Part shown: piece after piece, positions 35,654 through 44,949 of the stretch | Layout: every line of letters begins with the position of its first letter | Numbering within the stretch: the stretch's first letter is position 1 | NCBI RefSeq assembly: GCF_024496085.1 | Contig: NZ_CP101751.1 | Coordinates: 1,364,001 to 1,428,000, forward strand | Reading direction: 5' to 3' | DNA length: 64,000 nucleotides | Source: Flavobacterium cerinum | GTDB lineage: Bacteria > Bacteroidota > Bacteroidia > Flavobacteriales > Flavobacteriaceae | Program-made: the position numbers and the translations under genes | The notes under the pieces: model-generated | The model's database searches: none | Seen by the model: the letters and a program-made list of their open reading frames with translations, nothing else | What the model was told of the DNA's origin: nothing

Positions 35654-37180
35654 ATGGCCTTAACAATAATTAATTCAATTGCTTCCTGGATACTGAAAAA
35701 ACGAATTCATCAAATGGAATTGTTCCTGAAATATCCGAATGAAGTTCAGGAGGAGCTGTTGTTTAGTTTATTGCGAACAGCAGAACCGACTATTGTAGGG
35801 CATAAATATGGTTTCTCATCAATAAGAAGTTATAAAACATTTACCGAGCGCGTTCCGGTGTCGACTTATGAGGAGTTGGAGCCGTTAATAGAAAGAACAC
35901 GTAAAGGTGAACAAAATGTATTTTGGAATACACCTATAAAATGGTTTGCCAAATCCAGCGGAACTACAAACGCGAAAAGTAAATTTATTCCGGTAAGTAA
36001 TGAAGCGCTGGAAGATTGTCATTATAAGGCAAGTAAAGACCTGCTTTGTTTGTATTTAAATAATAATGAAAACTCACAATTGTTTACCGGGAAAAGTCTT
36101 CGTTTGGGCGGAAGTAAACAGCTGTATGAAGATAATAATACCTTTTTCGGAGATTTATCAGCAATCCTGATTGATAATATGCCGTTTTGGGCGGAATTCA
36201 GTAGTACGCCGAGTAATAAAGTGTCGCTGATGAGTGAATGGGAATCGAAAATTCAGGCGATTATTCATGAAACGGTTATGGAAAATGTGACCAGTTTTGC
36301 AGGGGTACCTTCCTGGATGTTGGTATTGCTAAACCGGGTTCTGGAAGAAACGGGGAAAAATAATCTTATAGAGCTTTGGCCTAACGTTGAGGTGTATTTT
36401 CACGGAGGTGTTAGTTTTGAGCCGTACCGCGAACAATATAAACGATTATTGCCGAAAGAAGATTTTCGTTATTATGAAATTTACAATGCATCGGAAGGCT
36501 TCTTTGCGATTCAGGATTTGAATAATTCCAATGATCTGTTGCTGATGCTGGATTATGGAATCTTTTATGAGTTTATCCCGATGGATACATTCGGAACTCC
36601 GGATCAAAAGGTAATTCGTTTGTCGGAAGTGCAGTTGAATAAAAACTACGCTGTCGTGATTACAACGAATTCCGGATTGTGGCGTTACCTTATTGGAGAT
36701 ACGGTGCGTTTTACTTCTTTAAATCCGTATCGCATTAAAGTGACCGGAAGAACCAAGCACCATATCAATGTATTCGGAGAGGAATTAATGGTTGAAAATA
36801 CGGATAGAGCTATTTCGAAAGCTTGTCAGGAGACCAATTCTGAAGTAATTGATTATACTGTGGCGCCGGTTTTTATGAAGGGACGTGAAAAAGGAGCGCA
36901 TGAGTGGATGATTGAGTTTCGTAGAAAACCGGACAATATCGAATTGTTTCGTCAGAAGTTAGATGAAGCATTACAAGGGTTAAATTCGGATTATGAAGCG
37001 AAACGTTACAATAATATGACACTCAATCCGTTAGTGTTGAATGTGGCACGTCCTAATCTTTTCTATGATTGGTTAAAAGAACAAGATAAATTGGGCGGAC
37101 AACATAAAATTCCGAGATTGTCAAATAGCAGAGAATACCTGGACAGACTCAAAGCCTTACAATACATTCAAATGGATTAA
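35654..37180 (+). CDS. GH3-family acyl-acid amido synthetase-like protein
   Basis: 508 residues. The ANL-type adenylation motifs of GH3 proteins are present: KWFAKSSGTTNAKSKFIPVS (about 95-114, phosphate-binding loop), YNASEGFFAIQD (about 278) and the hinge region YRIKVTGRTKHHINVFGEEL (about 355). Plant GH3 enzymes join amino acids to jasmonate or auxin. The bacterial relatives are common in Bacteroidota but their substrates are not established. The frame is intact. A 52-residue lipoprotein gene follows after 2 bases. Confidence 0.9.
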   Translation: MALTIINSIASWILKKRIHQMELFLKYPNEVQEELLFSLLRTAEPTIVGHKYGFSSIRSYKTFTERVPVSTYEELEPLIERTRKGEQNVFWNTPIKWFAKSSGTTNAKSKFIPVSNEALEDCHYKASKDLLCLYLNNNENSQLFTGKSLRLGGSKQLYEDNNTFFGDLSAILIDNMPFWAEFSSTPSNKVSLMSEWESKIQAIIHETVMENVTSFAGVPSWMLVLLNRVLEETGKNNLIELWPNVEVYFHGGVSFEPYREQYKRLLPKEDFRYYEIYNASEGFFAIQDLNNSNDLLLMLDYGIFYEFIPMDTFGTPDQKVIRLSEVQLNKNYAVVITTNSGLWRYLIGDTVRFTSLNPYRIKVTGRTKHHINVFGEELMVENTDRAISKACQETNSEVIDYTVAPVFMKGREKGAHEWMIEFRRKPDNIELFRQKLDEALQGLNSDYEAKRYNNMTLNPLVLNVARPNLFYDWLKEQDKLGGQHKIPRLSNSREYLDRLKALQYIQMD

Positions 37181-37182
37181 TT

Positions 37183-37341
37183 ATGGTAAAAAGATTTATT
37201 GCTTTTATGATGGTGGGAGCAATTTTTGCTTCCTGCGGACCGAAGCGCTTAGGGTGCGGACCGCGACGATGTGAAACGGATGTCAAAAAGATAGAGCACA
37301 AACCGGATAAAATAATTCAAAAAGCTAACAAAACGGCATAA
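37183..37341 (+). CDS. Small lipoprotein (52 residues)
   Basis: The frame starts 2 bases after the GH3 gene stop. Residues 1-17 (MVKRFIAFMMVGAIFAS) are a lipoprotein signal ending at the lipobox ASC. The mature peptide is only ~35 residues: CGPKRLGCGPRRC, an acidic/basic middle and a Lys-rich end. The CGP-(n)-CGPRRC pattern may form a disulfide. The position suggests co-translation with the GH3 gene. The function is unknown. A perfect terminator follows at 37343. Confidence 0.65.
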   Translation: MVKRFIAFMMVGAIFASCGPKRLGCGPRRCETDVKKIEHKPDKIIQKANKTA

Positions 37342-37342
37342 A

Positions 37343-37366
37343 AAAACCTCGCAATTGCGAGGTTTT
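37343..37366. terminator. Bidirectional terminator
   Basis: AAAACCTCGCAA/TTGCGAGGTTTT is a perfect 24-base palindrome between the convergent lipoprotein genes ending at 37341 and 37388. Confidence 0.9.
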
Positions 37367-37387
37367 AAAATTCTTAGAAGGTTCTAA

Positions 37388-37633
37388 TTATTTTTTTGCA
37401 GCGTCAGCAGCAGGAGCAGCAGCAGCGTCAGTAGCTGGAGCAGCCTCAGTAGCTGGAGCAGCTTCAGTAGCAGCAGCAGCTGTATCAACAGTAGCAGCAG
37501 CAGCGTCTACAGCCTCTTCAGCAGGAGCAGCAACTTCTTCAGTTACAGGCTCTTCAGTTTTAGTTTCTTTACAAGAAACGAAAGAAACACTCATCATAGC
37601 TACTAATGCTAAGCTTAAAACAACTTTTTTCAT
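37388..37633 (-). CDS. Alanine-rich low-complexity lipoprotein
   Basis: 81 residues. Signal MKKVVLSLALVAMMSVSFVSC has a lipobox (FVSC). The mature part begins with an acidic KETKTEEPVTEEV and is then almost only Ala, Pro, Thr, Asp and Glu in short imperfect repeats (AAPATEAAPATDAAAAP). Such proteins probably extend as flexible linkers from the outer membrane. No enzymatic role is likely. A -7 box (TATCTTTG, 37677-37670 on the minus strand) precedes it. Confidence 0.75.
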   Translation of the reverse strand: MKKVVLSLALVAMMSVSFVSCKETKTEEPVTEEVAAPAEEAVDAAAATVDTAAAATEAAPATEAAPATDAAAAPAADAAKK

Positions 37634-37669
37634 CTTACTAAATTATAAAGGTTAATTATTAATTCGGAG

Positions 37670-37677
37670 CAAAGATA
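37670..37677 (-). promoter_or_regulatory. -7 box of the Ala-rich lipoprotein gene
   Basis: Read on the minus strand this is TATCTTTG, an exact TAnnTTTG match 37 bases upstream of the start codon. A -33 TTG at the standard distance is not seen. Confidence 0.5.
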
Positions 37678-37840
37678 TAAAATTTTTGATACGTAATAAT
37701 ATTTACCAAAATATTTTTTACTCCCGATTCACGTTTTTTTTTTGAAAAAAAGGTAGTCCACTTGCAAAAGGCCTGATTTTCCTGGGTTTTTGAGTGTAAC
37801 TACCTGATTTTTAATATTTTGTTTTAGGTGCTGTAATGGT

Positions 37841-39982
37841 TTATTTTTTCTTGTTTTGAACGATTTTCATCTCGTCAACAAGGTGTTTTGCACCCGCATA
37901 TTTGTCAATAATGAACAAAACATAGCGAATATCGACCATAATATTGCGGCAAATCGCAGGATCGTAGTGAATATCACTCATAGTTCCTTCCCAAACACGG
38001 TCAAAATTTAACCCGATAAGGTTTCCTTCAGCATCTAAAGCAGGGCTTCCGGAATTACCTCCTGTGGTGTGGTTGGTACCGATAAAACATACCGGCATAC
38101 GACCTTTTTCTGCATACGGACCAAAATCTTTAGTGTTGTATAATGAAATTAACTTCGCAGGAACGTCAAATTCGTAATCACCCGGAATGTATTTTTCCAT
38201 TACACCCTCAAGATAAGTCATCGGTTCGTAGATCACTGCATCACTCGGATTGTATCCTTTTACTTTACCGTAAGTAACACGTAGCGTACTGTTAGCATCC
38301 GGGAATAATCGACTGTTCGGGAATAATTCCAGAATAGCTTTCATATAGGTACGTTGTAAAGCGATGTTTTTAAGGTTTAATTCATCGTATTTCGGAGCTA
38401 CGTTTTTGTTGTAACTGTCGGCCATAGTTTTTACCAACTGATATCCTTTATCCTGGTTGATTTTTTCGAGTACCGTTTTTGCGTCTCCGTTTAATAAATC
38501 TTTTATTCCGTTATAGCTGGTTAATTTCGATTTACCGTATATTTCCTCGGTAAGTTTTTTAGTGTCTGCATTCACTAAACTAGCCGGTAAAAACTGTTTT
38601 GGAGATTTGGTAGCGTATAAAGCAATTAATTGTTCGAAAACTTTTTCATCAACACCAGCGTTGAAATCTTTATATAAGTCTTCAAAACCGGTAACCATAT
38701 TGTTTTTACGATCGTTGAAGGCTTGCTCACCTTTAGCATTGTAAAGCTGTTCCAATTGGTATAAACGGTATCCTACACTTAATAATTCGGTATTTCGAAG
38801 AACAACCTCCATATAGTAGTCACGACTTAATGCATAAGGCGCAATTTCATCGTATGTCTTTTTGAAATCGGCTAATAAAGTACCGTATTCCGATTGTTTT
38901 CCGGATTTAGAAACTTTATCCTGAAATTCCTGCTCAAACTTTTGTTTGATTGCTATAGCGTTGGATTTTTTTAAACCTTTAGTCTCACCGATCCATTTTT
39001 TCCAGTAGTTGGCAATGCTTGCATATTTAGAAGCATACTGTATTTTGATCGCATTGTCTTTACGCATAAAACCATCCTGAACTTTTAAGGCAGCATCACG
39101 TACTTCGATTTTAGCCGGATTAAGATCGTTTACAATTTGTGCTACTGCATACGACGGAAGGTATTCCTGAGTACGTCCCGGATAACCCATTACCATTGTG
39201 AAATCGTTTTCTTTAACTCCTTTTATAGAAACCGGGAAGAAATGCTTCGGTTTGTAAGGTACATTGTCTTTTGAATAAGCTGCCGGACGATTGTTTTTGT
39301 CGGCATAAATACGGAATAAAGAGAAATCACCGGTATGACGTGGCCAAACCCAGTTATCAGTATCCGATCCGAATTTTCCGATTGATGATGGCGGAGCACC
39401 AACCAAACGAACATCTTTATAGGTTTCCGTTACAAATAATATATATTGATTTCCGTCATAGAACGTACGGATTTTGTTTTCCTGGTAAGATTCTTTCGGT
39501 AATGTTCTGCTTAAAATACCGATGTTTTCCTGAATTTTTTTCTGTTTGTCGGCCTCACTCGTAAGGGCGGCAACACCTTCTAATACTTTATTGGTTACAT
39601 CTTCTATTTTAACAATAAAAGTAACCTCAAGATCTTTGTTCGGTAATTCATCCTCTTGTTTCATTGCCCAAAACCCATTTGTCAGGTAGTCATGATCAAT
39701 AGTAGAGTGGGATTGGATTTCACCGTATCCGCAATGGTGGTTGGTTAATAATAAACCTTTTGAAGAGATCACTTCTGATGTACAGCCACCGTTAAAATGA
39801 GGAACGGCATCTTTTAAACTTGATTTGTTGACATCATAAATATCGGCTGCCGATATTTTCATCCCTAAGTTTTTCATCTCTTTTTCGTTCATTCCTTTTA
39901 AAAGAGAAGGAATCCACATTCCGCCCTGTTGTGCGTAAACGGGTAAAACGAACAATACGACAAGTAGTCTTAAAAGCTTCAT
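37841..39982 (-). CDS. S46-family dipeptidyl peptidase, DPP11-like
   Basis: 713 residues with a signal peptide (MKLLRLLVVLFVLPVYAQ). Chymotrypsin-like S46 catalytic residues are the His in LTNHHCGYGEIQ (about 79), the Asp in FGSDTDNWVWPRHTGDFS (about 207-222) and the Ser in TTGGNSGSPALD (about 640). Eighteen residues after this Ser is Arg (in LNFDRVWEG); in Porphyromonas DPP11 the Arg at the same spacing sets preference for Asp/Glu at P1, while DPP7 has Gly. It is expected to act in the periplasm on oligopeptides from the N-terminus. Confidence 0.93.
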   Translation of the reverse strand: MKLLRLLVVLFVLPVYAQQGGMWIPSLLKGMNEKEMKNLGMKISAADIYDVNKSSLKDAVPHFNGGCTSEVISSKGLLLTNHHCGYGEIQSHSTIDHDYLTNGFWAMKQEDELPNKDLEVTFIVKIEDVTNKVLEGVAALTSEADKQKKIQENIGILSRTLPKESYQENKIRTFYDGNQYILFVTETYKDVRLVGAPPSSIGKFGSDTDNWVWPRHTGDFSLFRIYADKNNRPAAYSKDNVPYKPKHFFPVSIKGVKENDFTMVMGYPGRTQEYLPSYAVAQIVNDLNPAKIEVRDAALKVQDGFMRKDNAIKIQYASKYASIANYWKKWIGETKGLKKSNAIAIKQKFEQEFQDKVSKSGKQSEYGTLLADFKKTYDEIAPYALSRDYYMEVVLRNTELLSVGYRLYQLEQLYNAKGEQAFNDRKNNMVTGFEDLYKDFNAGVDEKVFEQLIALYATKSPKQFLPASLVNADTKKLTEEIYGKSKLTSYNGIKDLLNGDAKTVLEKINQDKGYQLVKTMADSYNKNVAPKYDELNLKNIALQRTYMKAILELFPNSRLFPDANSTLRVTYGKVKGYNPSDAVIYEPMTYLEGVMEKYIPGDYEFDVPAKLISLYNTKDFGPYAEKGRMPVCFIGTNHTTGGNSGSPALDAEGNLIGLNFDRVWEGTMSDIHYDPAICRNIMVDIRYVLFIIDKYAGAKHLVDEMKIVQNKKK

Positions 39983-40016
39983 CTGTTTGTTTTTTTATTT
40001 GTGTTTGGTTATTGGA

Positions 40017-40466
40017 TTATGCAACAATGTATTTCATTATTTTACGGTTATGTAACGTAAAATTCTGGGCAAGATACAATTTTTGAGCCTTTTCGTTATG
40101 GTTTTCGACTTCCAGATAAAGCACTTTTAACTTTAATTTAAGAGCTTCTTCTTTAATAAACTGAATCGCCTGTTTTCCGATTCCTTTACCACGTGCTTTT
40201 TCAGAGAGGTATAATTCATCCAAAAAAGCATAACGTCCTTTGTATTCGAAACTGAATATAAAAGTGACAATAACATAGCCTATCAGTATAGCGTCGGAAT
40301 AAATAAGCCAGGCCTTTCCCAGATTATCATTACGTAAAAATTCTTCGAAAAGATTTTTAGACGTTTCAATATCAATCGGGTAATTGTCAATTGCATAAAA
40401 ATCCTGCATCATCGTAACGATATCAGGAATATGCTGTTGTTCTAAGGGTTTAAACTGGGTACTCAT
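40017..40466 (-). CDS. GNAT-family N-acetyltransferase
   Basis: 149 residues. Strand-helix order and the acetyl-CoA loop ARGKGIGKQAI (about 89-99), preceded by LDELYLSEK and followed by LEVENHNEKAQKLYLAQNF, are those of GNAT enzymes. The acyl acceptor cannot be predicted. The start overlaps the end of waaA by 17 bases, so the two are translated from one message. Confidence 0.88.
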   Translation of the reverse strand: MSTQFKPLEQQHIPDIVTMMQDFYAIDNYPIDIETSKNLFEEFLRNDNLGKAWLIYSDAILIGYVIVTFIFSFEYKGRYAFLDELYLSEKARGKGIGKQAIQFIKEEALKLKLKVLYLEVENHNEKAQKLYLAQNFTLHNRKIMKYIVA

Positions 40467-41697
40467 TTTTTATATGGTTTACAATGCTGTTGGTCGCATT
40501 TTGATTCATTTGTACAAACGTGCTACAGATGTGGCCTTTTTCATATCGGATATCATCGTTTTGAATCAGATTGGAAAAAGCTTCATTAAGTTCTTTCTGA
40601 TTGGAAATCGAGATACAGCCTTCCATGTTGACTAGTGCTATAGCTTCTGCAAAATGGGAGAAATTCGGACCGATAACAATCGGGATGCCAAATGTAGCCG
40701 GTTCCAGAATATTGTGTACACCGGGTTTTCCAAAACCACCGCCCACATAAGCGATGTCGGCATAACTGTAAATTTTGGTTAGAATGCCTATCGTATCGAT
40801 AATAAAAACGGTATAGGAACTTAAGTCGGTAGCCTGTTCTTTTTCGGAATATAAAACCACTTTGCGGGTAATGCTTTTCTTTAATTCCTGAATCTGATCG
40901 GGTTTTATGTTGTGTGGCGCAATGATAAATTTGACATTGTCAGTACATTGATTGATATAGTTCACCAGTAGGCTTTCATCTTTTGGCCATGAACTGCCGA
41001 TTACGATTGTGGTGGTTTCGTTTTTGAAATTTTCAATATAATCCAAAGTGTTGTCCCGTTCCAAAATCGCAGCCACTCTGTCAAAACGGGTATCACCGGT
41101 TATTTTTACATTCGTAAAGCCAATGCTGTGCAATAGTTGTTTGGATTTTTCATTTTGTACAAAAAAGTAACGGAAACTTTTCAAAGCATTCCGGTAAAAA
41201 GAACCGTACCATTTAAAAAAGGACTGCTTTTCGCGGAAGATGCCGGAAACAAGATACGTAGGGATCTGTTGTTGATGTAGTAAATCCAGATAATTAGGCC
41301 AGTATTCGTATTTGATAAAAAAGGCCAGATCCGGATGTACGCTTGCTATAAAACGTTTAGCGTTTTTACGGGTGTCCAACGGTAAATAAACGGTTACATC
41401 GGCTATCGGATTGTTCTTTCGAACTTCATATCCGGAGGGAGAAAAAAAAGTCAATACGATTTTATGGGTCGGATAGTGTGCTTTGATTTTTTCCATCACC
41501 GGTAAGCCTTGCTCGTATTCGCCTAATGACGCCGAGTGGAACCAAATTGTTTTATCGGTAGGGTGTATAGCCGATTCCAATGTTGAGAAAACGGTTTTTC
41601 GACCTTCGGTAAAAAGCTTGATTTTCGGACTTATCAATGCAATTAACCGGATCAGGAAACCGGCTATGCGAACCAGTAAATCATATAAAAAAAACAT
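40450..41697 (-). CDS. waaA: 3-deoxy-D-manno-octulosonic acid (Kdo) transferase WaaA
   Basis: 415 residues. An N-terminal membrane-anchor segment (LVRIAGFLIRLIALI) precedes two GT-B domains. Seen motifs include WFHSASLGEYEQGLPV with the catalytic-type Glu of WaaA, FIKYEYWPNYL, TRFDRV and the C-terminal YVGGGFGKPGVHNILEPATFG nucleotide-binding segment. It transfers Kdo from CMP-Kdo to lipid A at the inner membrane. A GNAT gene overlaps its end; a TAATTTAG element upstream near 41722 could serve as a weak -7 box. Confidence 0.95.
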   Translation of the reverse strand: MFFLYDLLVRIAGFLIRLIALISPKIKLFTEGRKTVFSTLESAIHPTDKTIWFHSASLGEYEQGLPVMEKIKAHYPTHKIVLTFFSPSGYEVRKNNPIADVTVYLPLDTRKNAKRFIASVHPDLAFFIKYEYWPNYLDLLHQQQIPTYLVSGIFREKQSFFKWYGSFYRNALKSFRYFFVQNEKSKQLLHSIGFTNVKITGDTRFDRVAAILERDNTLDYIENFKNETTTIVIGSSWPKDESLLVNYINQCTDNVKFIIAPHNIKPDQIQELKKSITRKVVLYSEKEQATDLSSYTVFIIDTIGILTKIYSYADIAYVGGGFGKPGVHNILEPATFGIPIVIGPNFSHFAEAIALVNMEGCISISNQKELNEAFSNLIQNDDIRYEKGHICSTFVQMNQNATNSIVNHIKNEYPV

Positions 41698-41744
41698 AGG
41701 CGAAAATTTGTGACGCTAAATTACGTTTCTTTACGTTAATTTGA

Positions 41745-41775
41745 TTGGTGTAAACTCATTAAATGAGTATTTTTG
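41745..41775 (+). promoter_or_regulatory. Promoter of the degT-galE pair
   Basis: TTG at 41745-41747, a 20-base spacer, and TATTTTTG at 41768-41775, matching the Bacteroidota consensus at both boxes. It lies 62 bases upstream of the DegT-family start. Confidence 0.65.
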
Positions 41776-41836
41776 CTTGTTTTAATTCACTTTACAAGGG
41801 ATATCCCTGACGGTCACAAAGCAATTCAGAAAATAT

Positions 41837-42967
41837 ATGAAAAAAATACAAATGGTTGATCTTAAGGGTCAATACGAACAAATAAAAGAGGTGGTGAACC
41901 AATCAATCCAGGAAGTGCTGGATACAACGGCATTTATAAACGGTCCGCAGGTTCATCAGTTTCAAAAAGCATTGGAAGCGTATCTGGATGTTAAACACGT
42001 TATTCCGTGTGCCAATGGTACCGATGCTTTACAAATTGCCATGATGGGGTTGGGTTTACAACCGGGTGATGAAGTAATTACAGCTGATTTTACTTTTGCC
42101 GCTACGGTAGAAGTTATCGCCTTACTACAGTTAACACCGGTTTTGGTGGATGTCGATGCTGCTACTTTTAATATTTCGGTTGAAGCGATTAAAAAAGCAA
42201 TCACACCAAAAACAAAAGCAATCGTTCCGGTACATATGTTCGGACAAGCAGCCAATATGGAGGAAATTATGGCTTTGGCTACTGAACATAATTTATATGT
42301 AATTGAAGACAATGCACAGGCTATCGGAGCGGATTACCTATATGCTGACGGTACAAAAAAGAAAGTTGGAACTATCGGGCATGTGGCGTCAACTTCTTTC
42401 TTCCCGTCTAAAAACTTAGGCTGTTATGGTGATGGTGGTGCTATCTTTACAAATGATGATGAACTGGCCTATAAATTACGCGGAATTGTAAACCACGGAA
42501 TGTATGTGCGATATCACCATGATGTAGTAGGAGTGAATTCCCGTTTGGATAGTATTCAGGCCGCAGTTTTAAATACGAAGTTGCCGAAATTGGACGAATA
42601 TAACGACGCCCGACAGTTGGCGGCTGAAAAGTATGATGCTGCTTTTGCCGGACATGCAAATATTATTACACCTTTGGTTAAAGGAGAAAAAGGAAGTCAT
42701 GTATTTCATCAATATACACTGCGAATTTTAAATGCCGACAGAAATGCGTTGATGCAACATCTGATCGATAAAGGAATTCCGTGTGCAATTTATTACCCGA
42801 TTCCGTTACACAGTCAGAAAGCATATGCCGATAGCCGTTATAATGAAGCGGATTTTCCGGTAACAAATGAATTGGTAAATGAAGTGATTTCGTTACCGAT
42901 GCATACAGAACTGGATGATGAGCAGATTAAATTTATTACTGACAGCGTATTGGAGTTTTTAAAATAA
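41837..42967 (+). CDS. DegT/DnrJ/EryC1/StrS-family PLP-dependent aminotransferase
   Basis: 376 residues of aspartate-aminotransferase fold. The nucleotide-sugar aminotransferase signature is seen: FINGPQVHQFQKALE (35-49), ANGTDALQIAM, VIEDNAQAIGA with the PLP-binding Asp, and FFPSKNLGCYGDGGA with the Schiff-base Lys (about residue 192). Typical members convert 4- or 3-keto sugars to amino sugars for surface polysaccharide. galE follows after 37 bases on the same strand, which fits a role in sugar nucleotide metabolism. The substrate is not known. Confidence 0.93.
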   Translation: MKKIQMVDLKGQYEQIKEVVNQSIQEVLDTTAFINGPQVHQFQKALEAYLDVKHVIPCANGTDALQIAMMGLGLQPGDEVITADFTFAATVEVIALLQLTPVLVDVDAATFNISVEAIKKAITPKTKAIVPVHMFGQAANMEEIMALATEHNLYVIEDNAQAIGADYLYADGTKKKVGTIGHVASTSFFPSKNLGCYGDGGAIFTNDDELAYKLRGIVNHGMYVRYHHDVVGVNSRLDSIQAAVLNTKLPKLDEYNDARQLAAEKYDAAFAGHANIITPLVKGEKGSHVFHQYTLRILNADRNALMQHLIDKGIPCAIYYPIPLHSQKAYADSRYNEADFPVTNELVNEVISLPMHTELDDEQIKFITDSVLEFLK

Positions 42968-43004
42968 ACCATTTCGCGTATATTCGTACTTTATTCGATA
43001 ATAA

Positions 43005-44021
43005 ATGAAAGTAGTAGTTACCGGAGGTTTAGGTTTTATAGGATCACATACGGTAGTGGAATTGCACCGCCGGGGTTTTGAAGTTATAATTGTCGATAAC
43101 TTGTCGAATTCATCTGTGGATGTTTTAACGGGAATCGAAAAAATAACCGGAAGCAAACCGATATTCGAGCAAATTGATTTACGCGATAAAGCGGTTGTTA
43201 GTGCTTTTTTTAAACGCTATGACGATATTGCAGGCGTAATTCATTTTGCGGCATCGAAAGCGGTTGGTGAAAGTGTGGAAAATCCATTGCTGTATTACGA
43301 AAACAATATTGCTTCATTGGTGTATTTATTACAGGAGTTGCAGAAGAAAAAAGAAGCCCGTTTTATTTTTAGTTCATCGTGTACGGTTTATGGTCAGGCA
43401 GAAAAAATGCCGATCACGGAATGTGCATCTGTACAACCGGCCATGTCGCCCTACGGAAATACCAAACGGGTAGGAGAGGAAATTATCACTGATGTAGCGA
43501 AAGTATCGGGAATCAATGCGATTTTATTGCGCTATTTTAATCCGATAGGAGCACATGAAACAGCTGAAATAGGAGAATTACCGGTTGGCGTTCCGCAGAA
43601 TCTGGTTCCTTTTATTACGCAAACGGCAATCGGTATCCGACCGGAATTATCGGTTTATGGGAATGATTACCCAACGATCGACGGAACTTGTATACGGGAT
43701 TATATCCATGTGGTTGATCTGGCAAAAGCACACGTAGTCGCTTTGCAAAGATTACTGGATAATAAAAACGAAAGTAAAGTAGAGATTTTTAATGTCGGAA
43801 CCGGAAAAGGAAGTACGGTGTTAGAAGTGATTCGTACTTTTGAAAAAGTTAGCGGTAAGCCGCTTCCTTATAAGATTGTCGGTAGACGTGAAGGTGATAT
43901 TATCGAAGCCTATGCCAATACGGATAAAGCGAATACCGTTTTAGGATGGAAAGCAGAATCAACATTAGAAGAGGCGCTGACATCTGCCTGGAAATGGGAA
44001 CAGAAAGTCCGAAACATATAA
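43005..44021 (+). CDS. galE: UDP-glucose 4-epimerase GalE
   Basis: 338 residues, extended SDR. The NAD-binding GGLGFIGSHT (7-16), the catalytic SSSCTVYG and YGNTK (Tyr and Lys, about 149-153) and the substrate segment RYFNPIGAH are present at standard positions. It interconverts UDP-glucose and UDP-galactose. The upstream gene is a sugar aminotransferase. A terminator at 44027-44055 follows directly. Confidence 0.96.
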   Translation: MKVVVTGGLGFIGSHTVVELHRRGFEVIIVDNLSNSSVDVLTGIEKITGSKPIFEQIDLRDKAVVSAFFKRYDDIAGVIHFAASKAVGESVENPLLYYENNIASLVYLLQELQKKKEARFIFSSSCTVYGQAEKMPITECASVQPAMSPYGNTKRVGEEIITDVAKVSGINAILLRYFNPIGAHETAEIGELPVGVPQNLVPFITQTAIGIRPELSVYGNDYPTIDGTCIRDYIHVVDLAKAHVVALQRLLDNKNESKVEIFNVGTGKGSTVLEVIRTFEKVSGKPLPYKIVGRREGDIIEAYANTDKANTVLGWKAESTLEEALTSAWKWEQKVRNI

Positions 44022-44026
44022 AATAA

Positions 44027-44055
44027 AAAAATCCCGGTTTGTAGCCGGGATTTTT
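44027..44055. terminator. Bidirectional terminator between galE and accD
   Basis: AAAAATCCCGG pairs with CCGGGATTTTT around a short loop. It serves both convergent genes (stops at 44021 and 44059). Confidence 0.9.
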
Positions 44056-44058
44056 AAT

Positions 44059-44913
44059 TTATCGAATCGGTTGATTTAAAATTAAATCAAGGTATAAATT
44101 CACTTTGTCTTTTAACTCTTTACGAGGTGTGATAAAATCAAGGAAACCGTGCTCTAAAACGAATTCTGAAGTCTGGAATCCTTCCGGAAGATCTTTTCCG
44201 GTTGTATCTTTAACAACACGTGGTCCGGCAAAACCGATTAAAGCGCCCGGCTCAGCAATATTGATATCACCTAACATAGCGTAAGATGCAGTAGTTCCTC
44301 CTGTTGTAGGATCTGTACATAATGAAATGTAAGGGATTTTAGCATCAGCCAATTGCGCTAGTTTAGCAGAAGTTTTAGCTAACTGCATTAATGAATAAGC
44401 CGCTTCCATCATACGAGCACCACCTGATTTGGAGATCATGATAAAAGGAACTTTGTGCTTGATAGAATAATCGATAGCACGAGCAATTTTCTCACCTACA
44501 ACTGCTCCCATTGATCCTCCGATAAAAGCAAAATCCATAGAAGCAACAACAAGGTCTTTTCCTTTTGATTTTCCTACGGCTGTTCTAACAGCATCTTTTA
44601 ATTTGGTTTTATCGATAGCATCTTTTAAACGATCACTATATTTTTTTGTATCTACGAATTTAAGCGGATCCTTAGAAGTCATATTCGTATCCAGTTCTTT
44701 GAATTCGTTGTTGTCGAACAAGATTTCAAAGTACTCTTTACTACCAATTCTAACGTGATATCCGTCTTCCGGGCTAACCCAAAGATTTTTTGCTAATTCT
44801 TCAGAATCAATGATCTTTCCTGTAGGCGATTTGTACCAAAGTCCTTTCGGTACATCTTTTTTATCTTCAGTTGCGGTTTGAATCCCTTTTGCTGTTCTTT
44901 TAAACCAAGCCAT
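44059..44913 (-). CDS. accD: Acetyl-CoA carboxylase carboxyltransferase beta subunit AccD, lacking the zinc ribbon cysteines
   Basis: 284 residues. The crotonase-fold part is intact ([59 protein letters not shown]). The N-terminal region that in E. coli AccD holds the CxxC-x19-CxxC zinc ribbon is recognisable ([20 protein letters not shown], then [13 protein letters not shown]) but all four cysteines are replaced. This fits a Bacteroidota lineage trait rather than damage. It catalyses carboxyl transfer to acetyl-CoA in fatty acid synthesis with AccA. Next upstream is fbaA, 36 bases away. Confidence 0.95.
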   Translation of the reverse strand: MAWFKRTAKGIQTATEDKKDVPKGLWYKSPTGKIIDSEELAKNLWVSPEDGYHVRIGSKEYFEILFDNNEFKELDTNMTSKDPLKFVDTKKYSDRLKDAIDKTKLKDAVRTAVGKSKGKDLVVASMDFAFIGGSMGAVVGEKIARAIDYSIKHKVPFIMISKSGGARMMEAAYSLMQLAKTSAKLAQLADAKIPYISLCTDPTTGGTTASYAMLGDINIAEPGALIGFAGPRVVKDTTGKDLPEGFQTSEFVLEHGFLDFITPRKELKDKVNLYLDLILNQPIR

Positions 44914-44949
44914 AGTTTTTAATTTGAATTAATCCGAATGTTAATACGA

